NCBI RefSeq assembly: GCF_001559075.2
Contig: NZ_CP014015.2
Coordinates: 3,286,001-3,350,000, forward strand
From: Citrobacter amalonaticus
GTDB taxonomy: Bacteria > Pseudomonadota > Gammaproteobacteria > Enterobacterales > Enterobacteriaceae
Direction: 5' to 3'
Length of the DNA stretch: 64,000 nucleotides
Below the pieces are notes generated by a model that searched no databases, was not told the DNA's origin, and was given only the letters and a program-made list of their open reading frames with translations. A program made the position numbers and the translations under genes. How positions within the stretch are numbered: position 1 is the first letter of the stretch; every line of letters starts with the position of its first letter. Positions 25,050 through 34,081 of the stretch are shown here, piece after piece.

Positions 25050-26522
25050 TTAAAATACAGACTGGAATGGCGCCATCTCGAGCTGAATGGATTTCACCTG
25101 GGTATAGCTTTGTAGCGTCATCACGCCGTTTTCACGCCCGATACCGGAATGCTTGTAGCCGCCAACCGGCATTTCTGCGGGGGATTCCCCCCAGGTGTTG
25201 ATCCAGCAGATCCCGGCTTCCAGTTGGTGAATGACGCGATGCGCGCGATTGAGATCCTGGGTGACGACGCCAGCGGCCAGACCATAGTCGGTGTCGTTGG
25301 CGCGGCGAATAACCTCGTCTTCACTCTCGTAAGTCAGAATTGTCATGACCGGGCCGAAGATCTCTTCGCGGACGATGGTCATCTCATCACGGCAGTCGGT
25401 GAACACCGTCGGGGCAACCCAGGCGCCATGGTCGAATGCGCTGCCCTTCAGTACATCGCCACCGCAAAGCAGCGTCGCGCCTTCGTTTTTACCGCTTTCG
25501 ATATAGCGCAGGACATTTTCGCGATGCGGGAAGCTGACCAGCGGGCCAAAATTGGTCGCTGAATCAAACAGATCGCCTGCGCGGATCCGCGCCACGCGGG
25601 ATAAAATGGTCTGCTCAAATGCGCTTTTCATCCGTGCCGGAATAAACACGCGCGTCCCGTTGGTGCAGACCTGGCCGGAGCTGTAGAAATTCGCCATCAT
25701 CGCGATGTCAGCGGCAAGGTTGACGTTGGCATCCTCGAAAACGATCAGCGGCGATTTCCCGCCCAGTTCCATCGTCACCGCTTTGAGCGAGGACGCGGCA
25801 GCGTTCGCCATCACTTTTTTGCCGCTGGCGACGCCGCCGGTGAAGGAAACTTTGGCAATACCCGGATGTTCGGTCAGATAGTGGCCCGTTTCCGCGCCCT
25901 CGCCCGGCAGGACATTAAAGACGCCGTCCGGCAGGCCGGCTTCGCTGTAGATTTCTGCCAGTTTCAGGGCGGTCAGCGGGGTGACTTCGCTGGGTTTGAA
26001 GATCATCGCGTTGCCTGCCGCCAGGGCTGGTGCGGATTTCCACAATGCGATTTGAATCGGGTAGTTCCACGCGCCAATCCCGGCGACGACGCCCAGCGGC
26101 TCGCGACGGGTGTAGACAAACGCGGTCTCGCGTAGCGGGATTTGGCTGCCTTCCAGCGCGGGAATCAACCCGGCGTAGTATTCCAGTACGTCTGCGCCGG
26201 TGACGATATCGATGCTGGCGGTTTCGCTGAACGGTTTGCCGGTATCCAGCGTTTCCAGCGTCGCCAGTTCGTCATTACGTTCGCGCAGAATCTCCACTGC
26301 CCGGCGCAGAATGCGCGAGCGTTCCATGGCGGTCATCGCCGCCCAGATTTTTTGTCCGCGCTGAGCGCTTTTCACCGCGCGGTCGACATCCTCACGTCCT
26401 GCGGCCTGTACGGTGGCCAGGACCTCGCCGCTGGCAGGGTTGATCGTCTCGAAAGTCCGACCGCTGGTGGCAGCAGTATAGCCACCATCAATGTAAAGCT
26501 GTTGTTCTGCCATTCGGGACAT
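25050..26522 (-). CDS. betB: Betaine aldehyde dehydrogenase BetB
   Basis: 490 residues, the length of E. coli BetB, with the same N-terminus (MSRMAEQQLYIDGGYT). Aldehyde dehydrogenase signatures: catalytic Glu in MELGGKSPL, catalytic Cys in SSGQVCTNGTRV, and VSFTGGVASGK of the NAD fold. It oxidises betaine aldehyde to glycine betaine with NAD. It lies 17 bp after betI and 13 bp before betA. Confidence 0.96.
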   Translation of the reverse strand: MSRMAEQQLYIDGGYTAATSGRTFETINPASGEVLATVQAAGREDVDRAVKSAQRGQKIWAAMTAMERSRILRRAVEILRERNDELATLETLDTGKPFSETASIDIVTGADVLEYYAGLIPALEGSQIPLRETAFVYTRREPLGVVAGIGAWNYPIQIALWKSAPALAAGNAMIFKPSEVTPLTALKLAEIYSEAGLPDGVFNVLPGEGAETGHYLTEHPGIAKVSFTGGVASGKKVMANAAASSLKAVTMELGGKSPLIVFEDANVNLAADIAMMANFYSSGQVCTNGTRVFIPARMKSAFEQTILSRVARIRAGDLFDSATNFGPLVSFPHRENVLRYIESGKNEGATLLCGGDVLKGSAFDHGAWVAPTVFTDCRDEMTIVREEIFGPVMTILTYESEDEVIRRANDTDYGLAAGVVTQDLNRAHRVIHQLEAGICWINTWGESPAEMPVGGYKHSGIGRENGVMTLQSYTQVKSIQLEMAPFQSVF

Positions 26523-26539
26523 GCATTCTCCTCGGTGAG

Positions 26540-27130
26540 TCAGTGACTTTTTTGTAAGTGCTGACTGATGAAATGGGTGGTCAGCGCCTGGGCGAGACTG
26601 AGGTTGAACGGCTTACCGCTTAGCGCAGCACGCAGCCATAGCCCGTCTATCAGCGCCGCTAATCCGTAGCCCGCCTGCTGCGCCTGTTCACGCGGTAGCT
26701 CGCGTTTGAATTCGGCCACGATATTTGACAGCAGGCGTTTACTGGCGACCTGCTGCAGGCGGTACAGCATCGGCTGGTGCATGCTGCTGGCCCAGAACGC
26801 CAGCCAGGCTTTCATTGCGGCGTGGCTGATCTGGGTCTCGTCAAAGTTTCCCGCCACGATGGCGCGCAATCGCAACTCGGCGCGCGCACCCGGTAGCGCA
26901 TGGAGTCGATGCAAAACGGCATGACGCAGCTGGCTGGTGATGTCGCGCATCGTTGCCTCCAGCAATCCATTCTTATCCTTAAAGTAATGGCTAATGATCC
27001 CGGTAGAAACACCGGCACGACGGGAGATTTGCGCAATCGTCGCATCGTGCATCCCGACTTCATTTATCGCTTCCAGCGTGGCGTCAATCAGCTGCCGCTG
27101 CCGTATCGACTGCATCCCCAGTTTGGGCAT
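26540..27130 (-). CDS. betI: TetR-family choline-responsive repressor BetI
   Basis: 196 residues. Its helix-turn-helix is TIAQISRRAGVSTGIISHYFKDKNGLLEAT (about residues 31-60), as in E. coli BetI. It represses both betIBA and divergent betT until choline is present. The 127-bp intergenic region contains a near-palindrome that may be its operator (27179-27192). Confidence 0.94.
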   Translation of the reverse strand: MPKLGMQSIRQRQLIDATLEAINEVGMHDATIAQISRRAGVSTGIISHYFKDKNGLLEATMRDITSQLRHAVLHRLHALPGARAELRLRAIVAGNFDETQISHAAMKAWLAFWASSMHQPMLYRLQQVASKRLLSNIVAEFKRELPREQAQQAGYGLAALIDGLWLRAALSGKPFNLSLAQALTTHFISQHLQKSH

Positions 27131-27178
27131 TTTGGGACTCCATTCATCAGTTTTGTTTCACCATTAAAGCGGTTTTTG

Positions 27179-27192
27179 ATTGGACGTTCAAT
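27179..27192. promoter_or_regulatory. Candidate BetI operator
   Basis: ATTGGACGTTCAAT reads ATTGRACGTYCAAT on both strands with one mismatch pair, centred in the betI-betT divergent region. It fits a TetR-family operator between the two BetI-controlled transcription units. Confidence 0.55.
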
Positions 27193-27257
27193 ATAAAATG
27201 TGTCTTAATTGTTGCGAATTTGATTTTTAATAGTTACAAAAAATGTGAGGATACTGG

Positions 27258-29291
27258 ATGTCAGACCTTCCCCAGCGCAGAGAAAAGGACAAAATCAATC
27301 CGGTGGTTTTCTACACGTCCGCCGGGCTGATTTTGTTGTTTTCCCTGACCACCATCTTTTTTAGTGATTTCTCCGCAGTCTGGATTGGCCGGACGTTGAA
27401 CTGGGTTTCAAAAACGTTTGGCTGGTACTATTTGCTGGCGGCCACGCTGTACATTGTCTTTGTTGTTTTCATTGCCTGCTCGCGTTTTGGCTCGGTAAAG
27501 CTCGGGCCGGAGCAATCGAAACCGGAGTTCAGTCTGCTCAGTTGGGCAGCTATGCTCTTCGCCGCCGGGATTGGTATCGACCTGATGTTCTTCTCTGTGG
27601 CGGAGCCGGTGACGCAATATATGCAGCCGCCGGAAGGGGCAGGGCAGACCATTGAAGCGGCGCGTCAGTCGATGGTCTGGACGCTCTTTCACTACGGTCT
27701 GACCGGCTGGTCAATGTATGCCCTGATGGGCATGGCGCTGGGATATTTCAGCTATCGCTATAATCTGCCGCTGACCATCCGTTCTGCGCTCTATCCGATC
27801 TTTGGTAAACGTATCAACGGACCGATTGGGCATAGCGTCGATATCGCCGCTGTTATCGGTACTATTTTTGGTATCGCCACGACGCTGGGGATTGGTGTGG
27901 TTCAGCTTAACTACGGTCTGAGCGTGTTGTTTGATATCCCGGATTCGATGGCGGCGAAAGCGGCACTGATTGTCTTGTCAGTGGTGATCGCCACGATTTC
28001 GGTCACGTCCGGGGTGGATAAGGGCATCCGCGTACTTTCAGAGCTTAACGTTCTGCTGGCGTTGGGGCTGATCCTCTTTGTTCTGTTTATGGGCGACACC
28101 TCATTTCTGCTCAACGCACTGGTGCTCAATGTGGGCGACTATGTGAATCGCTTTATGGGGATGACGCTCAACAGCTTTGCCTTCGATCGTCCGGTTGAGT
28201 GGATGAATAACTGGACGCTATTTTTCTGGGCGTGGTGGGTGGCATGGTCGCCGTTTGTTGGCCTGTTCCTCGCGCGAATCTCACGTGGGCGCACCATCCG
28301 TCAGTTTGTCTTCGGTACGTTGATTATTCCGTTCACCTTTACGCTGCTGTGGCTGTCGGTATTCGGCAACAGCGCGCTGTATGAAATTATCCACGGCGAT
28401 GCGGGTTTTGCTCAGGAGGCGATGGCGCATCCGGAACGTGGATTCTACAGCCTGTTAGCGCAATATCCGGCGTTTACCTTCAGCGCCTCGGTGGCGACCA
28501 TCACGGGCCTGCTGTTTTATGTGACCTCAGCGGATTCCGGCGCGCTGGTGCTGGGAAATTTCACCTCGAAGCTGAAAGATATCAACAGCGATGCGCCGTC
28601 ATGGCTGCGTGTCTTCTGGTCGGTGGCGATCGGTTTGCTGACCCTGGGAATGCTGATGACGAACGGAATTTCAGCCTTGCAGAACACCACGGTGATCATG
28701 GGGCTACCGTTCAGCTTCGTCATTTTCTTTATTATGGCGGGATTGTATAAGTCGCTGAAGGTGGAAGATTATCGCCGTGAGAGTGCTAACCGGAATACGG
28801 CGCCGCGACCAATGGGCGTACAGGACCGGTTGAGCTGGAAAAAACGTCTGTCACGTCTGATGAACTATCCCGGCACACGCTACACCCGCGAGATGATGGA
28901 AAACGTGTGTTTCCCGGCGATGGAAGAGGTGGCGCAAGAGTTAACACTGCGTGGTGCGCACGTAGAACTGAAAAGTCTGCCGCCGGTAGAAGGCGAAAGC
29001 CTGGGGCACCTTGATTTGCGGGTGCACATGGGGGATGAACGTAACTTTATCTACCAAATCTGGCCGCAGCAGTATGCGATTCCGGGTTTTACCTATCGCG
29101 CACGCAGCGGGAAATCGACCTATTACCGTCTGGAGACCTTCCTGCTGGAAGGCAGTCAGGGCAATGACCTGATGGACTACAGCAAAGAGCAGGTGATTAC
29201 CGATATTCTCGACCAGTATGAACGCCATCTGAATTTCATCCATCTGGATCGCGAAGCGCCAGGCAATGGCGTGCTGTTCCCGGGTATGTAG
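27258..29291 (+). CDS. betT: High-affinity choline transporter BetT
   Basis: 677 residues, the E. coli BetT length. A BCCT-family proton-coupled choline importer with 12 membrane segments; the substrate-box region FFWAWWVAWSPFVGLFLARISRGRTIR (about 325-350) is diagnostic. The long hydrophilic C-terminal tail (about 510-677) is the osmosensory domain typical of BetT. It is divergent from betIBA and probably controlled by BetI. In E. coli the bet locus is elsewhere on the chromosome, so its position between ybdK-side genes and hokE differs. Confidence 0.95.
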   Translation: MSDLPQRREKDKINPVVFYTSAGLILLFSLTTIFFSDFSAVWIGRTLNWVSKTFGWYYLLAATLYIVFVVFIACSRFGSVKLGPEQSKPEFSLLSWAAMLFAAGIGIDLMFFSVAEPVTQYMQPPEGAGQTIEAARQSMVWTLFHYGLTGWSMYALMGMALGYFSYRYNLPLTIRSALYPIFGKRINGPIGHSVDIAAVIGTIFGIATTLGIGVVQLNYGLSVLFDIPDSMAAKAALIVLSVVIATISVTSGVDKGIRVLSELNVLLALGLILFVLFMGDTSFLLNALVLNVGDYVNRFMGMTLNSFAFDRPVEWMNNWTLFFWAWWVAWSPFVGLFLARISRGRTIRQFVFGTLIIPFTFTLLWLSVFGNSALYEIIHGDAGFAQEAMAHPERGFYSLLAQYPAFTFSASVATITGLLFYVTSADSGALVLGNFTSKLKDINSDAPSWLRVFWSVAIGLLTLGMLMTNGISALQNTTVIMGLPFSFVIFFIMAGLYKSLKVEDYRRESANRNTAPRPMGVQDRLSWKKRLSRLMNYPGTRYTREMMENVCFPAMEEVAQELTLRGAHVELKSLPPVEGESLGHLDLRVHMGDERNFIYQIWPQQYAIPGFTYRARSGKSTYYRLETFLLEGSQGNDLMDYSKEQVITDILDQYERHLNFIHLDREAPGNGVLFPGM

Positions 29292-29417
29292 GACACTCTA
29301 TACGTTTTCCGAAAATGCGCTTTAGCTGTGTAAATATACAGTGATGGGTGAGAAGAAGAGTACGATAACGGCGGGTGCCTGATGCTGTCCAGCTTCAGGC
29401 CATTGCTGAGGTCTGGA

Positions 29418-29490
29418 AAGAAGAAAGCCCCAAGGTGACAGTACTATCAACCTTGAGGCTACCATTCCAAACCTGAACAATTCGGATGGT
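29418..29490 (-). ncRNA. sokE: SokE antisense antitoxin RNA (approximate limits)
   Basis: Opposite the hokE leader, the 11-bp imperfect inverted repeat AGCCCCAAGGT / ACCTTGAGGCT (29426-29460) reads on the minus strand as a hairpin followed by TTTCTTCTTTCC, the Sok-type terminator. The 5' end and promoter are not clear, so limits are estimates. By family knowledge it pairs with the hokE leader and blocks toxin translation. Confidence 0.5.
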
Positions 29491-29517
29491 AGTCTCTTCT
29501 TCGCATGGAGGCAATAC

Positions 29518-29670
29518 ATGCTGACGAAATATGCCTTAATGGCAGTCATCGCACTCTGTATTACGGTGCTGGGATTCACGCTTCTGGTGAGGGACTCACT
29601 CTGTGAGTTTAGCGTCAGGGAGCGTGGTATTGAGTTTAAGGCAGTTCTCGCTTACGAATCGAAGAAGTAG
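29518..29670 (+). CDS. hokE: Type I toxin HokE
   Basis: A 50-residue peptide starting MLTKYALMAVIALCITVLGF, a single membrane-spanning helix, followed by the conserved Hok/Gef segment DSLCEF and C-terminal FKAVLAYESKK. It nearly equals E. coli HokE in length and sequence as remembered, with both cysteines in place. Hok peptides depolarise the inner membrane. ATG at 29518 follows ATGGAGGCAAT. The gene is intact, unlike several chromosomal hok copies in E. coli K-12 that are disrupted. It keeps the E. coli order ybdK...hokE...entD, but two large inserts now flank it. Confidence 0.92.
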   Translation: MLTKYALMAVIALCITVLGFTLLVRDSLCEFSVRERGIEFKAVLAYESKK

Positions 29671-29675
29671 CCGTT

Positions 29676-29697
29676 ATGCGGGGAGTTATCCCCGCAT
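29676..29697 (+). terminator. Hairpin after hokE
   Basis: ATGCGGGG-AGTTAT-CCCCGCAT is an 8-bp perfect stem 5 bp after the hokE stop. hok mRNAs carry 3' structures that fold back on the leader; this may be that element or a terminator without T-run. Confidence 0.5.
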
Positions 29698-29741
29698 ATC
29701 CGCTTGTCAGGTCTGGATGAGACGGCGCCCGCTTTATCCAT

Positions 29742-29769
29742 CGCCCGCAGTCAGTCATGGCTGCGGGCG
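29742..29769. terminator. Hairpin at the 3' end of the dehydrogenase/ABC operon
   Basis: CGCCCGCAG and CTGCGGGCG form a perfect 9-bp stem with a 10-base loop, 10 bp beyond the stop of the first SDR gene and between converging transcripts. No clear T-run on either strand. Confidence 0.45.
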
Positions 29770-29778
29770 AATTTCGGT

Positions 29779-30564
29779 TTACCAGCAGATAAATCCGCCA
29801 TCAACAACGAGATCGACGCCGGTGCAAAACGAGGCTGCATCGCTGGCGAGGAATAGCGCCGGACCTGCCATCTCTTCCACTTTTGCCATGCGCTGGATCG
29901 GCGTCTGGCTCTCAAATTCACGCGTCTGATGAACCATTTCAGGACGGGTGTTCATCGGCGTGGCGGTGTATCCCGGGCTGATTGAGTTGACGCGAATGCC
30001 TTTCTCAATCCATTCCATCGCCAGGCTCTTCGAGAGGTGAATCACCCCCGCTTTAGAGCTGTTGTAATGCGCCTGTTCAAGGCCACGGTTGACGATGATC
30101 CCGGACATCGAGGCGATGTTGATGATCGAGCCGCCGCCAGATTCCAGCATCAGTTCCGCTTCGGCCTTACAGGAGTTCCACACGCCCGTGAGGTTGATGT
30201 CGATAACGCGCTGCCACTGTTCGCTTTCCATTTCCAGCGCCGGGTTGGCGTTGGCAATACCGGCGGCGTTGACCGCGATATCCAGACGACCAAACCGTTC
30301 TTTGGTCAGGGCAACGGCGGCGCGAAGGTCATTAAGCTGACGAACATCTCCCGTATAGAGTGCCGCCTGGCCGCCAATCGCTTCAACATGATTGACCGTA
30401 TCTTTCAGTCCGCCGTCTTCGCGTAGATCAAAACAGACAACCCGTGCACCCGCGCTGGCAAGTGCCCAGGCAATGGTCTGACCGATGCCGCTACCCGCGC
30501 CTGTGACGAAAGCGACGCGTCCTTGCAGATTAAACAGTTGTTGAGCAAAATCTTTTGCGATCAT
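29779..30564 (-). CDS. Short-chain dehydrogenase/reductase (SDR) 1 of the sugar locus
   Basis: 261 residues, classical SDR. The cofactor motif is VTGAGSGIGQTIA (TGxxxGxG), the NAG-type motif reads VNAAGIA, and the catalytic Ser-Tyr-Lys appears as S of NIASMSGI with HYNSSKAG. The C-terminus GVDLVVDGGFICW is typical of polyol or sugar dehydrogenases of this family. Start ATG 30564 (MIAKDFAQ) has AGAGAG before it; a GTG 18 bases upstream is less likely. It is the last gene of an operon with kinase, ABC importer and a second SDR, so it likely oxidises the imported polyol or sugar. The cofactor acidic residue after strand 2 (CFDLRE) suggests NAD preference. Confidence 0.85.
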   Translation of the reverse strand: MIAKDFAQQLFNLQGRVAFVTGAGSGIGQTIAWALASAGARVVCFDLREDGGLKDTVNHVEAIGGQAALYTGDVRQLNDLRAAVALTKERFGRLDIAVNAAGIANANPALEMESEQWQRVIDINLTGVWNSCKAEAELMLESGGGSIINIASMSGIIVNRGLEQAHYNSSKAGVIHLSKSLAMEWIEKGIRVNSISPGYTATPMNTRPEMVHQTREFESQTPIQRMAKVEEMAGPALFLASDAASFCTGVDLVVDGGFICW

Positions 30565-30599
30565 AGTGATAACTCTCTTCACAAATACCCTGTCGGGTA

Positions 30600-31397
30600 T
30601 TACGACATAATCAGGCCACCATCAATGTTGATGGTTTGTCCGGTAAGATAGCGCGCATCGTCAGAGGCAAGGAAGGCGACCAGTCCGGCGACATCTTCAG
30701 GTTTACCCGCGCGTTTCATGGGGATGCCCTTTACCCACTCCGCCATCAGTTCACCTTTGCCATAGCGTTTTTCATCGGTACTGAGGATCTCGCCCCAGAC
30801 GCGGTCGTTGTAATCCCACATTTCGCTTTCGATGATCCCTGGACAGAAGGCGTTGACAGTAATGTTCCACGGGGCCAGTTCATGCGCCAGGCTCTGCGTG
30901 ATACCAATCACACCCATTTTGCTGGCGGCGTAGTGTGGGGTGTAAATGAAGCCCTGACGTCCCTGACCGGAAGAGGTATTAATCAGGCAACCGTGGTTCT
31001 GTTTCACCATATATTTCGCCGCTTCCCGACAGCAGAGCCACACCCCCGTGGTATTGACGGTAAGGGTTTTTTCAAAATCTGCTTTTGGCATCCGGTCAAA
31101 GTAATCGATGGTGATTACGCCAGCGTTCTGGATGGAGACGTCAATCGTACCAAAGCGCACAGCGGCTTGTTCATACAACGCCTGTACTTGCTCTTCGTTA
31201 GTGACATCAACCTGCAATGATAAAATATCAGCCTGGTAGCGCTGGCGCAGTTGCTCTGCCGTTTCGTGAACGCGCTCAGCGTTGGAGACCATCACCAGGT
31301 TTGCGCCGTCCCGGGCGAAACGTTCAGCGATACCTGCGCCAATCCCCCGGCATGCTCCGGTGATGACGACCGTCTTACCATGAAAATCACGTTGCAT
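30600..31397 (-). CDS. Short-chain dehydrogenase/reductase (SDR) 2 of the sugar locus
   Basis: 265 residues, classical SDR with VVITGACRGIGAGIA, VSIQNAGVI (NAG motif), catalytic Ser in NTSSGQG and YAASKMG. The C-terminus TGQTINIDGGLIMS is standard. An insertion near WDYNDRVWGEILSTDEKRYGKGEL resembles ribitol or sorbitol-6-phosphate dehydrogenase-like SDRs. It lies 35 bp upstream of SDR 1 and after the permease gene with a REP element between. Together the two SDRs could perform two successive redox steps, for example polyol to ketose or epimerisation through a keto intermediate (inference). Confidence 0.85.
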   Translation of the reverse strand: MQRDFHGKTVVITGACRGIGAGIAERFARDGANLVMVSNAERVHETAEQLRQRYQADILSLQVDVTNEEQVQALYEQAAVRFGTIDVSIQNAGVITIDYFDRMPKADFEKTLTVNTTGVWLCCREAAKYMVKQNHGCLINTSSGQGRQGFIYTPHYAASKMGVIGITQSLAHELAPWNITVNAFCPGIIESEMWDYNDRVWGEILSTDEKRYGKGELMAEWVKGIPMKRAGKPEDVAGLVAFLASDDARYLTGQTINIDGGLIMS

Positions 31398-31416
31398 ATT
31401 TCTTTCCCCTGTATAA

Positions 31417-31437
31417 GCCGGACACGCGATGCCCGGC
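31417..31437. repeat. REP-type palindrome between permease and SDR genes
   Basis: GCCGGACACGCGATGCCCGGC is a REP-like inverted repeat inside the operon, between the ABC permease and SDR 2. Intra-operon REPs often protect the upstream message. Confidence 0.55.
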
Positions 31438-31450
31438 GGAGTGATGCTAC

Positions 31451-32518
31451 TTAACTGGATACGGTATTTGTTGAGGGTGCTGTCGTCTGTTTTTCTTCAT
31501 GACGACGCATCAGAATGACTTTGTTCTGTAGCTTTTGCTGGAACTGGTCGACAACCACGGCGGTGACGATCACGACACCTTTAATGACCATCTGCCAGAA
31601 ATCACTGACGCCCATCATCACCATGCCATCGGCCAGAAAGACGATGACGAAGGCCCCGATGATGGAACCGGATACCCGTCCGCGACCGCCAGCGAGCGCG
31701 GTTCCGCCCAGGACGGTGGCGCCGATGGCGTCCATCTCAAACATGTTGCCGGTCATCGGGTGCGATGTTTGTAGCTGAGACGCGACAATCAACCCAACAA
31801 AGGCAGCGCACAACCCGGAGAAGGCGTACACGAAAATTTTCGCTTTGACGATCGGCACACCGGCCAGACGCGCCGCGGATTCGTTACCGCCGATCGCGTA
31901 GATATAGCGGCCAAGCGGAGTTTTGGTGGTGATCCAGTAGCCCAGCACCAGGAAGGCAATCATTAACCAGATTGGCAGGTAAATCCCGAGCAGCGTGCCG
32001 GAACCCAGAGTAGCAAAACCGGTATTTCCCAGCGCTTCCATACCGTTAAGGTTGGGGTAGGTGCTACCGTCGTTAAACAGCAGGGCAGATCCCCTGGCAA
32101 CGTACATCATGCCGAGGGTACAGATGAAAGGCGCAACACCAAAGCGGGTGATGACGGCGCCATTTACGAACCCGACGAGAACGCCGAAGATGGCGACACA
32201 GAGGATCACTTCCGGTACGTTGAAGAAGATGATGTTACCGCCCCAGATGGGCAAGCCATTGGTGAGTAACGCTCCCGCCACCATGCCGCAGATGCCTGCA
32301 ACGGCGCCGACCGACAGATCAATGCCACCGGTGAGGATCACCAGCGTCATCCCAATTGCCAGTAAGCCGGTAATCGCAACGTGCTGGGTCATAATCAGCA
32401 GGTTAGATGTGGTCAGGAAATTCGGTACCATCACGCTGAAGAATGCGATGACCAGCAGTAGCGCGATAAACGTTCTGGCCTTCAGCAGGTACATGTAAAT
32501 CATATATTTCTGGTTCAT
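31451..32518 (-). CDS. Ribose-type sugar ABC transporter permease
   Basis: 355 residues, RbsC/AraH family, about 8-10 membrane segments. Conserved MTLVILTGGIDLSVGAVAGICGMVAGA near residue 60 and MDAIGATVLGGTALAGGRGRVSGSIIGA near 270 are family hallmarks. It forms the inner-membrane channel with the RbsA-like ATPase encoded 17 bp upstream. It belongs to the kinase/ABC/SDR operon. Confidence 0.92.
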   Translation of the reverse strand: MNQKYMIYMYLLKARTFIALLLVIAFFSVMVPNFLTTSNLLIMTQHVAITGLLAIGMTLVILTGGIDLSVGAVAGICGMVAGALLTNGLPIWGGNIIFFNVPEVILCVAIFGVLVGFVNGAVITRFGVAPFICTLGMMYVARGSALLFNDGSTYPNLNGMEALGNTGFATLGSGTLLGIYLPIWLMIAFLVLGYWITTKTPLGRYIYAIGGNESAARLAGVPIVKAKIFVYAFSGLCAAFVGLIVASQLQTSHPMTGNMFEMDAIGATVLGGTALAGGRGRVSGSIIGAFVIVFLADGMVMMGVSDFWQMVIKGVVIVTAVVVDQFQQKLQNKVILMRRHEEKQTTAPSTNTVSS

Positions 32519-32535
32519 GATGGATTCCAGCCTGA

Positions 32536-34080
32536 TTAATCTTGCGGTGTAGAAGCCGCGATCAACTTCTCGCGGGTGACTGCATGACGGGGGACATCAG
32601 CGGTGATCCGGCCATCCGCCATCACCAGAATACGGTCCGCCAGCGCCATCACTTCGTCCAGCTCTGATGAAGAGAACATCACAGCCAGCCCTTGTTGCGC
32701 CATTCTGCCGATAAGGTGATACACGTCGGTTTTCGCCCCGACGTCGATGCCACGGGTCGGCTCATCGAGAAACACCACCTGCGGCTGCGTCATCAATGCT
32801 TTACCCAGCACCACTTTTTGCTGGTTTCCACCGCTGAGTGAGGTGATGGGCAATTCGGGATCGCTGACTTTGATGGCAAGTTGCTGAATCATCTCCTTCA
32901 CGCTGACCTGCTCTTTTTGTGGATTGAGCCACTTCCAGGCTCGACGAAAACCCTGCAGGCTGAGGTCAGAGAGCGTCATATTGGATTGAATCGACATCAT
33001 CTGAACGACGCCTTCGCCCTGTCTATCTTCTGGCACCAGCGCCAGCCCTTTCTTAAGTCGAGACTGGAAGTGGGCTTTATCGATACACTCACCGTTCAGT
33101 TGAACGCTCCCGCTCTGGCAGGGCATCAGGCCCACCAGTCCTTTGAACAGCTCGGTGCGTCCGGCACCCAGCAGACCGTAGATCCCAATTACCTCGCCTT
33201 TATTCAGGCTAAACGACACGTCATTGAGTTTATAGCCGCCGCTGGAATGGAGCGCGGTCAGTCCCTGCACGTCGAGAACCGTATTGCCTTGCGGAGCCGG
33301 TTGATAATCGAAGTGTTTTTTCTTATCGCCCACCATCTGTTCGATGATCCACGGAATGCTGGCATCACTGACCGGACGCTCGCTGATAAAGCGACCGTCA
33401 CGGAAAATCGTGATGTAGTCACCAATTTCCATCAGCTCTTCCAGCCGATGGGAAATATAGATAATGGTGACGCCGCGTCGTTTGAGTTGCTCAATCACGT
33501 TGAACAGGATTTTGACTTCAGACTGGCTCAGCGCAGAGGTGGGTTCATCCATGATTAAGACGCGCGTATCTTTTGAGAGCGCGCGGGCAATCTCGACCAG
33601 TTGTTGGTGGCCGATCCCCAGCTCTTCTAAGGGCGTGTAGGGATCAACATCCAGTTCCAGTCGCTTTAGCAGACTTTGTGCCAGCGCGTACTGGTATTTT
33701 TCGTTAATTTTCCCTTTCTGAAAAAACTCATTCGCCATGAAAATATTGTCCATGACGTTCATATTCGGGAATAAATTCAACTCCTGAAAAATAATACTAA
33801 TACCCAATTTTTCAGCCTGATGCGTCGAATTCATCGAAACAGACGTACCATCCAGAAAAATTTCACCGGAGGATGGGGTTTCGACACCAGCAAGCATTTT
33901 CATCATGGTGGATTTACCCGCACCATTTTCTCCGATCAGAACATTCACTTTATTCCGATATACCCGATAATTGACGTTATCTAATGCCACCACGCCAGGA
34001 TAGACACGAGACAGGCTGCGGGTTTCGATAATGACTTCTGATTCGACGGGTTGGGGAGCGACGATATCTTGCTGTTGCAT
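32536..34080 (-). CDS. Ribose-type sugar ABC transporter ATPase (two nucleotide-binding domains)
   Basis: 514 residues, RbsA/MglA family. The first domain has Walker A GENGAGKSTMMK, signature-like IGHQQLVEIARAL and Walker B VLIMDEPTSAL. The second has GLLGAGRTELFK, signature LSGGNQQKVVLGKAL and VVFLDEPTRGIDVGAK. I place the start at 34080 (MQQQDIVAPQ), with CAGGAGGACAATAAC upstream. It lies 1 base after the DUF2291 stop, indicating tight coupling. It powers import with the permease downstream and the binding protein upstream. Confidence 0.94.
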   Translation of the reverse strand: MQQQDIVAPQPVESEVIIETRSLSRVYPGVVALDNVNYRVYRNKVNVLIGENGAGKSTMMKMLAGVETPSSGEIFLDGTSVSMNSTHQAEKLGISIIFQELNLFPNMNVMDNIFMANEFFQKGKINEKYQYALAQSLLKRLELDVDPYTPLEELGIGHQQLVEIARALSKDTRVLIMDEPTSALSQSEVKILFNVIEQLKRRGVTIIYISHRLEELMEIGDYITIFRDGRFISERPVSDASIPWIIEQMVGDKKKHFDYQPAPQGNTVLDVQGLTALHSSGGYKLNDVSFSLNKGEVIGIYGLLGAGRTELFKGLVGLMPCQSGSVQLNGECIDKAHFQSRLKKGLALVPEDRQGEGVVQMMSIQSNMTLSDLSLQGFRRAWKWLNPQKEQVSVKEMIQQLAIKVSDPELPITSLSGGNQQKVVLGKALMTQPQVVFLDEPTRGIDVGAKTDVYHLIGRMAQQGLAVMFSSSELDEVMALADRILVMADGRITADVPRHAVTREKLIAASTPQD

Positions 34081-34081
34081 G

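Noticed and set aside
32881..33558. 225-codon plus-strand open frame
   Set aside because: Antisense to the ABC ATPase gene, whose Walker and signature motifs are complete.
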